From assembly GCF_008831285.2 (NCBI RefSeq), contig NC_045144.1, positions 13,195,858 through 13,259,857 on the forward strand: a stretch of DNA of 64,000 nt, written 5' to 3'. Both the position numbers and the translations under genes were made by a program. Under the pieces are notes generated by a model that had not been told where the DNA came from, ran no database searches, and saw only the letters and a program-made list of their open reading frames with translations. Shown here one piece after another: positions 46,990 to 59,154 of the stretch. Source of the stretch: Nymphaea colorata. Its lineage: Eukaryota; Streptophyta; Magnoliopsida; Nymphaeales; Nymphaeaceae. Each line of letters opens with the position of its first letter. The stretch's first letter is position 1.

Positions 46990-49860
46990 GAAAATGATCT
47001 GCGAATCGGTACGAGATCCAACCATTCCAGCCACCTTTAACAAGGGTAACTAGACCAAGGACTAAGTATTTCTTGGATCATGTACAAGTCCTTTGATGCA
47101 ATTCAATATGCTTGTGGATAGAGGGTTGAAATTGAAATTAGAATTTCATTTTGATATTGGTTTTGAACAAGTGATTTCTAAATTTTTTTTGGGTAAATAA
47201 GAATGAAATTTGGACAAGTTGTTTGGAAAATTAACTTGATTTGATCAGCTATTTGAAAATTCAACTTGTTTGTTTAGGAAATTGGGCAAATTCTTTGAAA
47301 AAAATAAAAAAAATTAGCAATGTTTAAATTGGAATCCATTGTTTCGGCAAAAAAAATGTGCCATAGGATGGGAAGGGTATTGAAAATTGACTTGGATCGT
47401 GGTTTTGACCCAAGATTTTGGACTTTTTCTTGATAATTTTAGCAATTTTGAATTGAAATATTGGATATAAAATTGAAAATTTGTTTAGAAAATTTGAGAT
47501 TTTGGAGATGGAGATCTAATTCTCTGTTGTGAACTCAAGATCACTGCATGATTTTGGATTGAAATTGAGATCAAATTGTGTTCAAGTTTTTGGGAAATCA
47601 TTAAGATCAATTAACAATTGTATTGATTTTGGACAAAAGATAACTAAGATTTCTTAGCAAATAGATTAATTTTGAAATCTCTTTTTGCCAAATCACATGG
47701 TTAGGTATAAGAGATATGAACTTGATTTCAAGTGAATTCCCTTTTTAGTGAAGAATTAGGTGCAAATGAAATTCACTCTTTTGATAGAAAGTAGATTCCA
47801 AAATGTTAGAAAATATATTGTTTCCAATTTTTTTTGGCAAAATTAGGATCTGATGCTTATGTCTACTTTTGAAACTAAGTGAGATTTCCACATTCTTATT
47901 GCAATATGACTTCTTCACTTTTTGCAGTTTGAAATAGGATCACTTACTTTTTTAAGAATGTGCATGTGTGCAATTGATTTTGGTGTGTGAATGCATGAAA
48001 GAAGAAGAGAAACTGTATGAGGACATTCATGTGTCTCTCTCACATAATTTCTCACGATTCACCGTAAATATTCATTTCATAATCTACACATACAAAGATT
48101 GATTTTTAGTTGGAATGTAGGACATTTTCTAAGTGTGCTTGATATATTATTAAGTACAAGAGTTAGAGAGTCCACAAGCTTGAGATATGAAAATTATATA
48201 ACTGATATTGAAATCAACCTTTAAAATATATGGGAGACGTGGACAACATCCACTTTTGTCATAAAATAACCATAAAATCAGATTTTATGTAGCAAAAAAT
48301 CAAAATATCGATTCTAAGAGAGCTTGTTCGTTACAACATGATGAAAAAACATTGAAATTTTGCTAGACTTTTTATAAGTTAAGCATTTAAATCAGCAAGA
48401 TCCTCTTGAAGTCATGCTCACATTCATGTTGGGCATTCATATTGGGCTTAGACATTAAGTTTTGGAAGCTTTCTTTTCAATAAGTTTACCAATTTTTGTT
48501 GCTAAAAGGTTCATACATTCCTTGGGCGTTTTCCACACATTTGACATCCTCTTTTGGAATAAATGAAAATTAGGTTTTGAATATGATTTTAGAGAATTTG
48601 GAGATGTTGATTAATCCCCTTCAAATCTAGAAATGTATGAATGAAACCAAAAACTCTTTAAAATGTTCTTAGGGTACCAGTTTTGAATGAGATTAGAACT
48701 TATCTATATGCATGTATATCTACCTGTTTTGCATCTTATAATGAGAATATAATAAGGGGCCTCTTAGCACACAAACCATGATAGTTCATGGCTAGGCTTT
48801 TTATGTGAGAAGAGTGAAAACAAGTTTCTAATCTTCACTACCACCCTTAATCAATTAGATCATGAATGCATGAATCAAAATGAGTCAAAATAGAAGAAAT
48901 TAAGAGAATGCTTAAGCAAGTTTCTCTGATTTTTGCCATGTGAGGGTGGATCAAATTTGAGAGAATTCATCCATCCCTAATAGGCCATTATGTTATATAT
49001 TGCAGCAAATGTGTCTCTCTCTCACCATGGAACCCTCTCATGGCGGAGAGTTAAAAATGAGTTAAGGCAAGCTATTTCTGAAAGGGGTGTGGCCTTGGGA
49101 CTCTTTTACAAGATAGATCCATGGGTTTGCTTTTAGAAAATTTGATTCATGCTTGAAGAATGCATTACAATGTACACTGGAAGCTCATCCTTGCTTGACA
49201 TTATTCCCAGCCACGAATAAGAACTTAAAATGAAACTCTCCCATGAATATTGAACTTGAAAATAAATAGTAAAAAGTGAAAATAAATGAAGAACAAGCTA
49301 GAATCACCCCTACCTTGTGCTCAGCCTCTGTGTTTGGAACTTGTCTTTTGCTTGTTCTCTAAATCAAAAAATCATAAGCAAGAATGCAAGTCTGGATTCG
49401 AGTTTAGCAAAGCTAAAAGAAGAGGATCTTCTTGCTAAAAATGGGAGACAAAGATAATTTTGCTACTAGAAATCCTAAGCAAGAGTCCAATGAAGTACCT
49501 TAGCTTAGCAAATCTAGAAGCAAAGAAATGCAAAAATGAGAGAAAGAGGGAGAGAGCTAGCTTGGACAATGGCAGTTGCTCCTCTCTTTGTCTGCTTCTT
49601 CTTCTTCTTCTTCTTCTTCTTCTCTTGGCTGCAACAAAACAGGAAGGGAAAGAGAGCACAAGTGTTAGAAAATGAAAATCGTCCCCCCTCCCCCCCCCCT
49701 CGGGGGTTTAATATATTTTTTTTCTTTTTGACTTTGATTTTGCCTAAAATCGAGGAGCAAGGGCGGGTTGCGCCCCACTTGCTTTTTATTTTTGTCTAAA
49801 GTTTTTGAAATAGAAAAACTCCCTCCTTGGGCTGGTCCACCCTTGTGAGGTGGCATGTAC
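46990..49860 (-). repeat. Right LTR-like copy of the Tat-lineage element
   Basis: It parallels 36.7-39.2 kb in the same orientation: gccacctttaacaagggtaactagac (47030), aagaatgtgcatgtgtg (47955), caaagattgatttttagttggaatgtagga (48095), agtccacaagcttgag (48170), ccaccctta-tcaatta (48840), ggggtgtggccttggga (49085) and gagagaaagagggagagagctagcttgga (49535). If the element is on the minus strand, this is its 5' LTR. The match beyond about 49.7 kb is not convincing. The copy is strongly diverged from its partner. Confidence 0.6.
49590..49625. repeat. (CTT)n microsatellite
   Basis: About nine cttctt-type units. It produces poly-Phe, poly-Leu or poly-Arg in overlapping frames, which I do not treat as coding. 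Confidence 0.9.
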
Positions 49861-51119
49861 CAACCAATGGTTGGTCACTTAGGTGGAAAGATGGCCATCA
49901 TTGCTTGTGTGATGTGGCTGCCACATCACCCATGCTAATTCCCAAAAAAAAATTAATCTTTTCTTATTTCAAGAATGGTCTTCAACACTTCTAAGATGAA
50001 TGCAAAATAGCTTATCCTTCAAGTTTCCATCAACAAGCACACGCAAGAACTATCATTATTGATGTTCAAATATAGTATGAAAGACTGTGAAAAACATGAA
50101 AATCACTCAATCCATAAAAAAACAATAATTTTCATATTCTAATTACAGATAAAATCTGGAGTTGGAATGAAGAAGGAAAAAGAGAGGTCGTTACTAAGAT
50201 GATTGATGCAAAACGTTAGGTCTTTAACTGCTGGCTAAACAGCAAGATCCTCCGGCTTTACTTGTGCTTCAGGATCTTCACGTTCTCCATATCCCTTTTT
50301 TTCCATTGATTTCCTTTCTTATGGAATTAACAAAGTTTCACCTTCTAAAAAGAGCAACCCCATGTGATGGATTCTTGTATTGGACTCAATCTCGTCAAAT
50401 CAAATGTTTGGTTGTAAGAGAAAAACATAATGCATCCAGAGTAATACCTCTGTTACTATCCTCATGATTTTCAAGGGGTGAATTGAACAACACTGACATG
50501 TGGACCTAAAAAAGTGTCGACAAAGAGACAAACACAAGCATTTGCAGAAAATCATCAAAGAAACTTTTCAAACACGCATCAACAAACTTAATCTCCCCTA
50601 GAAAACACACAGATCTCTCTATAAATGAAAGAAATGTGCAAGAAGACCCTAGGCACATGCCCTAACCTCCTGAAACCAAAATCTTGTGCCAACGACACAT
50701 GCCCATGATCTATACATGCCATGATATATAGAGATGCTTCACGGCATACACCACTATATTTCATCGCTATAAACCATCACCGGTATAGGCCAAGAAAATC
50801 CCACATGTTCTCTTGTTTCACATACATCTGTCTTCTACTTTTGCCCTCCAGCATGGCTCTTGTTTTTTCCAGCCTGGTTGTTGAAACTGATCCAAGCTTC
50901 ATGTGGGTCTCCATGAATTTCTGCTGCAAGAATAGCTATCTACCCTTGACCCTGCCATTTCCAAATTTCTCTATGCATGTCTTTTGAAAAACTAACCCAT
51001 TTGCACATAACTCTCTCCAAACCCTTTCACCTATTTGACCAATTATATGTGTTATTTCTACCAATTTGTTCACATTAATAAATTGGAAAAAGCACTTCAA
51101 AGATTGCTAACCTGGGACA
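49861..51119. other. Non-coding, no gene recognised
   Basis: Open frames at 50264-50467 and 50721-50987 are plausible in composition but match nothing I know. Confidence 0.45.
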
Positions 51120-51122
51120 TTA

Positions 51123-52042
51123 GGAGCTCGTTTGGTAAGTAGAACAGTTTGTAACTGTTATGTGAATCTGCCATAAAAATCTTTCTAAGGTGTTCTATGA
51201 ATCTACTCCATCTTTGAACCATATTCATGAAACAGTTATCTTAAGGGGATTTTGTCTCATTGAAATGCCCCATCATTCCTGTAGCTGAACACTTGATGGA
51301 AGGATCCATACCAACTCCATAAGCACACACATGTATAGGCTCATATGCCAAAAAAACATGACCTTAACAGCCTTATTCCTATCATTTTACATGAAAATGT
51401 CCCAAAAACCGCCATATAGCCTTTGAACACCTTAGGTATCTGACCTCCAAACCTAACAACCCTTAGAATTTCAAATACCATTTCGTATTAGACCTTTTCT
51501 TCAGGAAATAGTACAATAGGATAAATTTGCAAAAACTGCATCTTTAGTTAGCATGCCTTACAAGTTACAACTAATGTTAAGCTTTTCCTCCTTCAGTAGA
51601 GAGACTAGTCTAATTGAGCTGCAAACCTTGCTACTCCACTCTTATTCCAATACACTACCTTAATGTGATTCATCCTCATGGCTCCTTCACATTAATAAAT
51701 CACATGATATACGACTTGCATAATATTTTCACAAAGCATAATATCCCTAGTCCGAGCCCAATAGCATGGTCTTGTGCCTCACACTAATACCAATCATTTG
51801 AGTACTGGACGTCTCCCCTCTAATGATCCCATTCTACCGAATGCTACCCATTTTCTATCTAATCCCTTGTTTCCTCCTTTTTAAGGTATGTTTGCTAAAT
51901 AGAACAATAGGTAACTATTCCATTGATATAGCTAATATTAGGGAAGTTTTGTGACACATGTTAAAAAGTGTACTATCAATCTACCCCAACTTTCGGGTGG
52001 ATTATGCATAGTTACAAACCATTCCACCTACCAAACGGGCCT
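51123..52042. mobile_element. PIF/Harbinger-like non-autonomous element, 920 bp
   Basis: The left end ggagctcgtttggtaagtag and right end ctaccaaacgggcct are inverted repeats. The similarity continues inward: aacagtttgtaactgttatg at the left against catagttacaaaccatt at the right. Both flanks carry the trinucleotide TTA (51120-51122 and 52043-52045), the classical Harbinger target site. The GGGCCCGTTTGGT-type tip is typical of Tourist-like elements. No transposase frame is inside. Confidence 0.75.
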
Positions 52043-52464
52043 TTAGGACTCTTATCAATTTTTTAACATTGGTTTGTGGGTCTTCTACCCCCAACTTCAA
52101 TACTTGAGTTGTGTGGGGAGGGATTTATCTACAAAAAGCAATCAAATGCATAACAGCTTCATATCTAAGAAGTGCCAAAAGCTAAACCTGGAGAAGATAA
52201 ATTTCTTGTTTATAAAATCTCCCTCTCCTAATGCCAACTTAAGAAAGCTGATGGGGGCAAATCTTATGGAAACATCCACCTTGGTCTAATGAACCCTAGT
52301 CTCTCAATTTTTTCGAAAAAGGGAACCGAAAAGGTAAGATTTTGGGATTTGATAAAGCTCAAACCGAATATTTGTGTTAGTCTGTTTATGTATATTGTTA
52401 TGACTAATGTGCCCCTATGACTGGCAAAGAAGCATCATTATTTTTTTTCTTGCTCACGTTGTTA

Positions 52465-52680
52465 TCTCATACCCCTGACATTATCTCATATCACTGCTGT
52501 GATCTCATCCACTTTATCTCATGTTTTTGTCATTATCTCATACCTATTATCTCATATCTCTATCACTATCTCATGTTGATGTCATTATCTCATACCTATT
52601 ATCTCATATCTCTATCCTATCACTATCTCATGCTGATGTCATTATATCATGTCCATCATTATCTCATGCCACCCCCTGCC
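52465..52680 (+). repeat. Degenerate tandem repeat of an ATTATCTCAT motif
   Basis: The motif attatctcat or cactatctcat recurs about every 15-35 bases, often as gtcattatctcata or cctattatctcatatctctatc. It yields frames rich in S/Y/L/H, which I reject as coding. A related block occurs at 54965-55160. Confidence 0.8.
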
Positions 52681-52842
52681 ATAATGAAATTTTTGTTCGA
52701 CCTTCTCAAATAGACTTTGTCGGTTCTTTTATTTTCCATTGTCAGCGTCGGTTTCTCTCTCGGGTCATTGACCAAAAAAGAGTACGATTTCTGTCGGTGA
52801 CCCGAAAACGGCAGCCGACGACCGGGCCATCGTGAAAAGCAT

Positions 52843-52882
52843 GGCCTCTCTCTCTCTCTCTCTCCTCTCTCTCCTCTCTCCT
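52843..52882. repeat. (CT)n microsatellite
   Basis: Continuous ctctct interrupted by ctcctctct. Confidence 0.9.
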
Positions 52883-54960
52883 TGCTGTTTGACGATTCGT
52901 TCATTTACAACAGCCATTTTTCTCATTTGGGGATTCTCGTCCCACCCCCTCCGGTGAGACGACAATTCTGAAAGCAAATTTCTGGAATCAAACTTAATGG
53001 ACAAAACTTTCATCTCTGATTTCATAAATGGAGGGTGGCATTTTACTTTTTGAATTTTATTTGCAGAAGTTATTTGCCCAGCAAATTTTCATGCCATCAA
53101 ACGGGCCATAAGGAAACAATTAATAAAAGCATATCATTTACATCCCCAATTCTTGCTCTGTTTGGCTGTCCAGGATGGATATAATTAGTGCAAATGTTAA
53201 TGGTGTGCAATGAAGCAATATCCTGAAGGTAAGGATTAATATGAAAATGAGTAAAATTAAGACAGCTATGTATCGGTATGACACCGAAATAAGTTGAAAC
53301 CCAATCGCCTGATTTTTTATTCGGAGAAGACAAGGGGTTGGTGCAAAATTTGAGTAAGAGTTGGTAGGCAGTTAATCTCTATTTCAAATCTTCGGACATC
53401 AACCTATTATACTACAAAAGGAGACTAACCTATTATACTACAAAAGGAGACTATGTAGAGTAGGGGCAACACCGATATACTAAAAGTAGACCATGTACTT
53501 TAAGAAAAATAAGGAGTTTACTGGGAGCTTGGAAGAGAAACTGCCACCCAAAACTATCACTCATTTTTGTTTCAAAAAAAAAAAAGCGACAAAAAAAATA
53601 ACCTATAAAAATTAGGGAAACATATAGAAGATGTAGGGGATGGTGATATATGGAATATATGTACCTGTACCAAATGAATCATAAGGGCGGAGCTAGAAGA
53701 AAATGCCGATTAAGGGCACCAGGGTACCAGTTATAAAATTTTAGGTTTTGAAGTGGCACCAATATATAAATAAAAAAAACTATTCTTAGATATAAATAGG
53801 AAAATAGGTAATTTTCTTTATGTTTGTGTAGGAAATTGCCTATGCAGTATCCACCCAGCCTCCAACTAAAATGATATAATAAAACTGTGCTATTCTAAAG
53901 GACATTAATTTTAAAGGTTTTGTTGTTCTAAGTTCTCACTATACGTACGATTATTATGTTAAGTGGTATTTCAGAACCCAGAAAAATCTCCTTGAACCAA
54001 TTAAGTACAATAGTTGTACAACATGTGAAAAAATTTAAATATTTATTGAAATCGTATTACAACGAAAAGATGATATAAAGAAGCCTTTCCTTGGCCAATA
54101 TTTCGTAACAGCTAGATCTAACTATATTTTAAATGAAAAAGTAGCTGATATATTTGGTTCGCAGATAATAAGATAAGGGGAGCTGTAATTAAATGCGGCC
54201 ACACGAAACAAGAATTAATGGGACATTGCTTTCACCAATTTCCTCATCGCCATGGTCATAACTAATGCAAGAATGAGCCAACTCTACCCTTGCTGTGATG
54301 ACCATAATTAATGTAAGAAGGTAACCGCTTGACTCTTTGTCTTCAATTTGCATTGACCGATCTTTGTATATATTTCCAGGAGCTATGAGAATTTCTCTGT
54401 TATAGTTTTGAATTAATAAAGATAATTCGGGAAGTCGAACAAAGGTTGTAATACTTTTCATTTTTTCATATTCATTTCCAATTCATATAACCTAAGATAG
54501 TACAAATAATAATGCTATGTAGAATAAATATGGCGGAATAATCATTTTACAAATAAAGTTGTCAAGTTTTTTGTGGAAATATTCAAGAAGGTCAATAAAA
54601 GGCAGAGCATATTATATGTTAAAGTGGTTGTAATAATAATGCCAGCACTTCCTACAAGCAAGTCGCCCATAACATAACAAAAGGCTTGTCCCTTGGTGAC
54701 AAGATTTAAAACTGTCCTATTATTGCCTTTCAGATACCCTCACATAACATTATCACCAAAACGACTCCAATTCTGAAGCTGGTTATAAATGTCGTGTTGG
54801 GCACGAAAATTTCATACGCCAATATAGTGGTGATGGAAAATGCCTTTAGTTAAAAGAAAAAAGAACTTTTGTAAGTGCAGATAAAATCGAATGATTCTGT
54901 CAATGGTAAATGCAGACCAATATACGCTTCGAAACAGCAAAGAAACATCTTCATTTTTTT
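52883..54960. other. Non-coding, no gene recognised
   Basis: A/T-rich. At 53390-53455 the phrase aacctattatactacaaaaggagact is repeated in tandem. A phrase aagggcggagctagaag near 53690 resembles the tip of hAT-type MITEs, but I could not find the other end. Confidence 0.5.
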
Positions 54961-54964
54961 CGTC

Positions 54965-55160
54965 TCGCTTATGTTGTGATCTCATTTCTTCATGTATTAT
55001 CTCATGCTCTTATTGTTATTTCATACACATTTTCCCATATCCATTATATCATATATCTGTCATTATCTTATACCTTAGTCATTATCTCATATTCATTGTT
55101 TTACTATGTTTTTTCATTATCTAACACAATTCCATATCATATCTCATGTCCATAACGTTT
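54965..55160 (+). repeat. Second block of the ATTATCTCAT-type repeat
   Basis: It holds gtgatctcatttcttcatg, attatctcatgctcttattg, ttatatcatatatctgtcattatctta and cattatctcatattcattg. The approach to it (agaaacatcttcattttttt…tatgttgtgatctcat) resembles the approach to the first block (agaagcatcattatttttttt…cacgttgttatctcat). Both may be copies of the same repeat element. Confidence 0.7.
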
Positions 55161-55471
55161 GAGATAATAGTTACGAGATAAAGTATAGAGATATGAAATA
55201 ATAAAAAAAGATATGTGATAGATGATAGGTTAAGAATGTCACTGTACAAGTACAATGCTGAAGTAAATATACTCCACCTATGATGTACATACGTTGTGTA
55301 CAGAGTGGCGTACTCCTCCAATTCCGATGACCAGAAATAAATTAGTCTTCCGTCCCCCCCTCCCTTTCCCGTCTACACTTATAAGAAAGCGTCCATTGAC
55401 GCCAAACCGTGGAAACGAAAGCGTTTTTTGTGAGTTTCAGCTCTCTTCTCTGACATGGCCCTTCCCCGTTC

Positions 55472-57373
55472 ATGTCCCTCCTCATCTTCCTTGTTCACAT
55501 TCTTGCTCATATCTGCAGATCACCTGCAACTTCACTCAACAGCACCTTTCTCTTCAATGGCTTCCGCCCCTCAGACCTGAACCTATCCGACTCTGCAACT
55601 GTTACGAGAACGGGGGCTCTTTCCCTGACCAACGGTCACCTTGCCACGAATCCAGGCATCAAAGGCCACGCGTTCTACCCTGCCATTCTGCAGTTCAAAA
55701 AGCCTCCTGGTGCTAAGAAAACCCAATCGTTCAGTACCCGTTTCGTGTTCGAAATCGTATCCCAGTTCCCGGAGTCAGGCGGCCATGGCTTAGTATTCGT
55801 CCTGGCGCCGGCCACCAACTTCTCGCAGGCCACCGGAGGCAGCTACCTTGGCCTTTTCAACCGGGAGAACAACGGAAACCCAGCCAATCATGTATTTGCA
55901 GTTGAATTCGACACGGTTCAACAAGAAAAAATGAATGACAAAGGTGGAAACCATGTGGGCATCGACGTGATTGGTGCCAACTCCAGTTTCTTGAAGCCTG
56001 CCACTTACTATACAGAGTTTGGCAAGAAAGAAAAAATGGTTCTTGACTGCCAGACCACCATTCAGGCATGGATAGAGTAGCATGTCACCATAGCTCCATT
56101 GTCACACCCGCTCAAGCCTAACCGTTCCCTCATATCATATTCCATCGATCTATCCCCTGTTCTGCTTGAACACATGTATGTTGGATTCTTTGCTGGCATT
56201 CAAAAGCTAGAAAGCAAGCACTATATCTTGGCATGGAGCTTCGCGATGGATGGAAAAGCACCAGAATTGGACCTCTCACGCCTTCCTTCTATTCCTCGGG
56301 ATCATACTCCACTATGTTAGTCTTTTAAGCTGTTCCTTTTCGTTTCTGCAGCATTAGTGGCCCTGTTATTTCTCATCATCACGGTTGGCATATCTTATTT
56401 GATCTAGAGGAAGAGGAAGCTCACGTATGAGAAGATAGAAGGATGCGAGATGGACTACCCACATAGGCTCCCCTACAAGAAAATCTACAGGGCAACTAAA
56501 GGTTTCAAGGAAGAGTTGGGGAAAGGAGGCTTTGGCAGTGTCTACAAAGGTGTGCTGCCCAGAAGCAAAATCGAGGTTGCAGTGAAGAGAGTCTCACATG
56601 GTTCAAAGCAGGGGATGAGGGAATTTGTGGCAGAACTGTCAAGCTTGGGGAGGATGAGGCACAGAAACCTGGTCCAATTGCATGGTTGGTGTAGACGAGG
56701 CGAAGACCTACTCCTGGTTTATGAGTTCATGCAGAACGGGAGTCTAGACAGTCATCTTTTTGGCACGAAAGAGAGCAGGTTGAGTTGGGAACAGAGGTTC
56801 AAGATTCTAAAGGGAATTGCTTTCGGCTTGCTGTATCTTCACGAAGAGTGGGAGCAAGTCGTCGTGCATAGAGATGTTAAAGCAAGTAACGTTTTGTTGG
56901 ATGGTGCCTTGCTCCAAGAGGTGGCCTGTGGAAGGAGGCCGATTGAGCCCGAAAGGCCCTCTGAGGAGATGATTCTGGTGGAGTTGGTCCACTCTATGTG
57001 GAAAGGTGGACGAATACTGGATGCCATGGATAAAAGGCTCGGAACGAGCTTTGTCGTCGAGGAAGCAGAGCTTGTGCTGAAGCTTGGCCTGCTCTGTTCA
57101 CAGAGTGCACCTGAATCAAGGCCAAACATGCGGCAGTTGACTCAGTTTCTTAATGGGGATGTGCCGCTACAAGATCTAAAACGCCAGAATCTGGGTATCC
57201 ACGATCAAGGCATGAACCAACTACTTCTGCAATATCCATCTTCGGATCAGGGATCGTCAACTTCGGCAAGCTCAGTCTCATACGAGAAGGCATCGTCAAC
57301 CTCAGGAAACTCGGACCCATACAGGAAGGTATCATCTGCTCCGGGAAGGGTTACTCTGGCTTGTGACGTATGA
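55472..57373 (+). pseudogene. LecRK-like: L-type lectin receptor kinase, broken by three TAG stops and a kinase deletion
   Basis: One frame spans the whole locus. The ATG at 55472 begins a hydrophobic signal peptide (about residues 1-21). The legume-lectin domain follows: FLFNGF, GHAFYPAILQF, STRFVFEIVSQFPESGGHGLVFVL, LGLFNRENNGNPANHVFAVEFDT and NHVGIDV. After TAG at 56078 it resumes with VTIAPLS…YVGFFAGIQK…HYILAWSF. After TAG at 56318 comes a transmembrane helix. After TAG at 56405 the kinase begins: [38 protein letters not shown] and [13 protein letters not shown]. The text then jumps from VLLD to [17 protein letters not shown], losing about 45-50 residues: the DFG motif, activation loop and APE. 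Intact family members sense extracellular ligands at the plasma membrane in defence. No intron and no frameshift is present. Confidence 0.9.
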
Positions 57374-58649
57374 AGACAATTCTTAACACGTCATTTTCGA
57401 GGCATCGGAAAAGTCATATAGGATCATCAGTGAATTGCCAAAGTAGCAGAATAGCATATTTTGCCTGACTTTCATGGCTGGTACATTGACAAGACCTATG
57501 ACGTTATTTTCTGAAAGCTGGGTCAAGCAAAATGTTTGCATTATTTAATACCAGCACCGTCATATCATTGCCACGTAGCTGAGTCGATTTTTTTTCCTGA
57601 GGGTGGTGTTCGAGTTCAACGTCTTGAAACGGTCCACCGTCTTGTCGGCGAATAAAATTTAGAGGTCGATTTTCTCATTTTTGTATTGTTCTATCTTTAC
57701 TTTGGACATGCGTTCTACATGTATGTTTCGAATAATACTTATGAAATTATATTCATAAGAATATAATTTAGTTCCTCATCGACCATTATCTTCACTACTC
57801 GCAGGTTGTGGTAGCCATGGCACAGAAAATTCTGTTGCTACGCCAGATTTAGACATAGCATGCATTTTGTTTCTTACTCATTAAGCGACATGATTATCAT
57901 CAACGACAACGCAGCGTCCAGTTGTGGCCTTTCTTTCATTGCCCTAGGCCCAGTAGTTTAGTTTTTGCAAATTAGGGTAGCTTACCCTTTTTTGACGGCA
58001 TTTTTGATATTAGGTTAGGTGATATCAATAAACTAAACCATCAAACAAGCCTTTTCTATTGCACAACTTCTGATTTGGATTTAGTAACTTCATAGAATCT
58101 TAATTGCGATAAGCATCAATTATATATATATATATATATCTTCGGGCTTCGATTTTTCTACTATATCAAAATACCTACAGTGTACTTTTGCATGAGATAG
58201 GTGAATAGATTTTCTACAATGAACAATTTATAAAATCAAAGAGTACTATTATAATTCCCTTACCTAGATTTTCAAAAGAATTACACATACGCGCTCAACA
58301 AATGATCAAATAAGAAGAATGCTCCTTATCTTTTGAACTTCATAAAAAGGCCATTAGCTTGTGCTTCAAACCTCCATACAGCAATTTCTCCAACTAAAAG
58401 TATTAAAACAACAATATACGAAATGTCTTTTCTTTGACTAAGTAGAAAAAAAATAAGATAAAAAGAAAACAGCCCTTACTAAACGATGAGGATAGACAAC
58501 AACCCTCACCGTTCGAAAGGGCAATGGCCATGGCGAAGTCTTGACACCTCTGCTAAGAGAGTCAACGACACACCCTCGCTGTGCTGCGAGGGGTAACCAT
58601 CACCTTTTGTTGGACATCAAAGGGCTGACAAACCCTTGCCACTAGAAAG
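57374..58649. other. Downstream flank, no gene
   Basis: It contains a (TA)n run at 58120-58139 and A/T-rich sequence. The aatacttatgaaattatatt region after the kinase could be its old 3' UTR, but there is no clear signal. Confidence 0.5.
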
Positions 58650-58832
58650 CAAGGGCGGAGGCAGGGGGCGGGTAGAGACATGGCCCCCAACACCACCCGT
58701 TTAGATTTTTAAAATTTCTAAAAATTATATATAAATTTTAGTTTAACTGCTATAAAAAATACGAAAAAAATATTGTGCGGTACTTATTAAAATTTTAGCC
58801 CCTGCAACAAAAGATTTCTGGTTCCACCCCTG
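58650..58832. mobile_element. hAT-like MITE, 183 bp
   Basis: The left end caagggcggaggcag and the right end ctggttccacccctg are imperfect inverted repeats of the common plant CAGGGGCGGAGCCAG type. The 8-bp flanks ctagaaag (58642-58649) and ctagcaag (58833-58840) match at 7 of 8 bases. The core is A/T-rich and non-coding. Confidence 0.8.
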
Positions 58833-59154
58833 CTAGCAAGGGCAGTGAGGGTCGATTCTGACCATTGCTCGCTGCGCAACAACCGTTCCCTCACAGTCCA
58901 GCAAGGGCAGGAAGGCAACTCCAGCTCCCTGGACAGCGAAGGATCGTCGAGCCTAGTGAGTGGAGAGGGAAGATATGTTATGCAATTTTAGGGGTGTTGC
59001 CTTCACTCCTCATGTCAGGATCTAAAGCAGTTGAGAGAGAGACGTTGAAAATTCTTTTGGAAAGCTGACCTTCTTAAGAAGTATTACTCGTGTCTCATTC
59101 TCTCTTCCTACCCTTGTCATAACAGATTTTCTTTTTATGTTCATATAGCCTCAA

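Noticed and set aside
49435-49799. Frames with poly-Arg, poly-Leu or poly-Phe
   Set aside because: They are translations of a (CTT)n microsatellite.
52417-52835. Two overlapping frames rich in S/H/Y/L
   Set aside because: They are translations of the ATTATCTCAT repeat block.
53086-53110. Possible right tip of another Harbinger-like MITE (catcaaacgggccataagg)
   Set aside because: No matching left tip was found within a reasonable distance.
53685-53720. Possible tip of a second GGGCGGAGC-type hAT MITE
   Set aside because: The opposite terminus and an 8-bp duplication could not be found.
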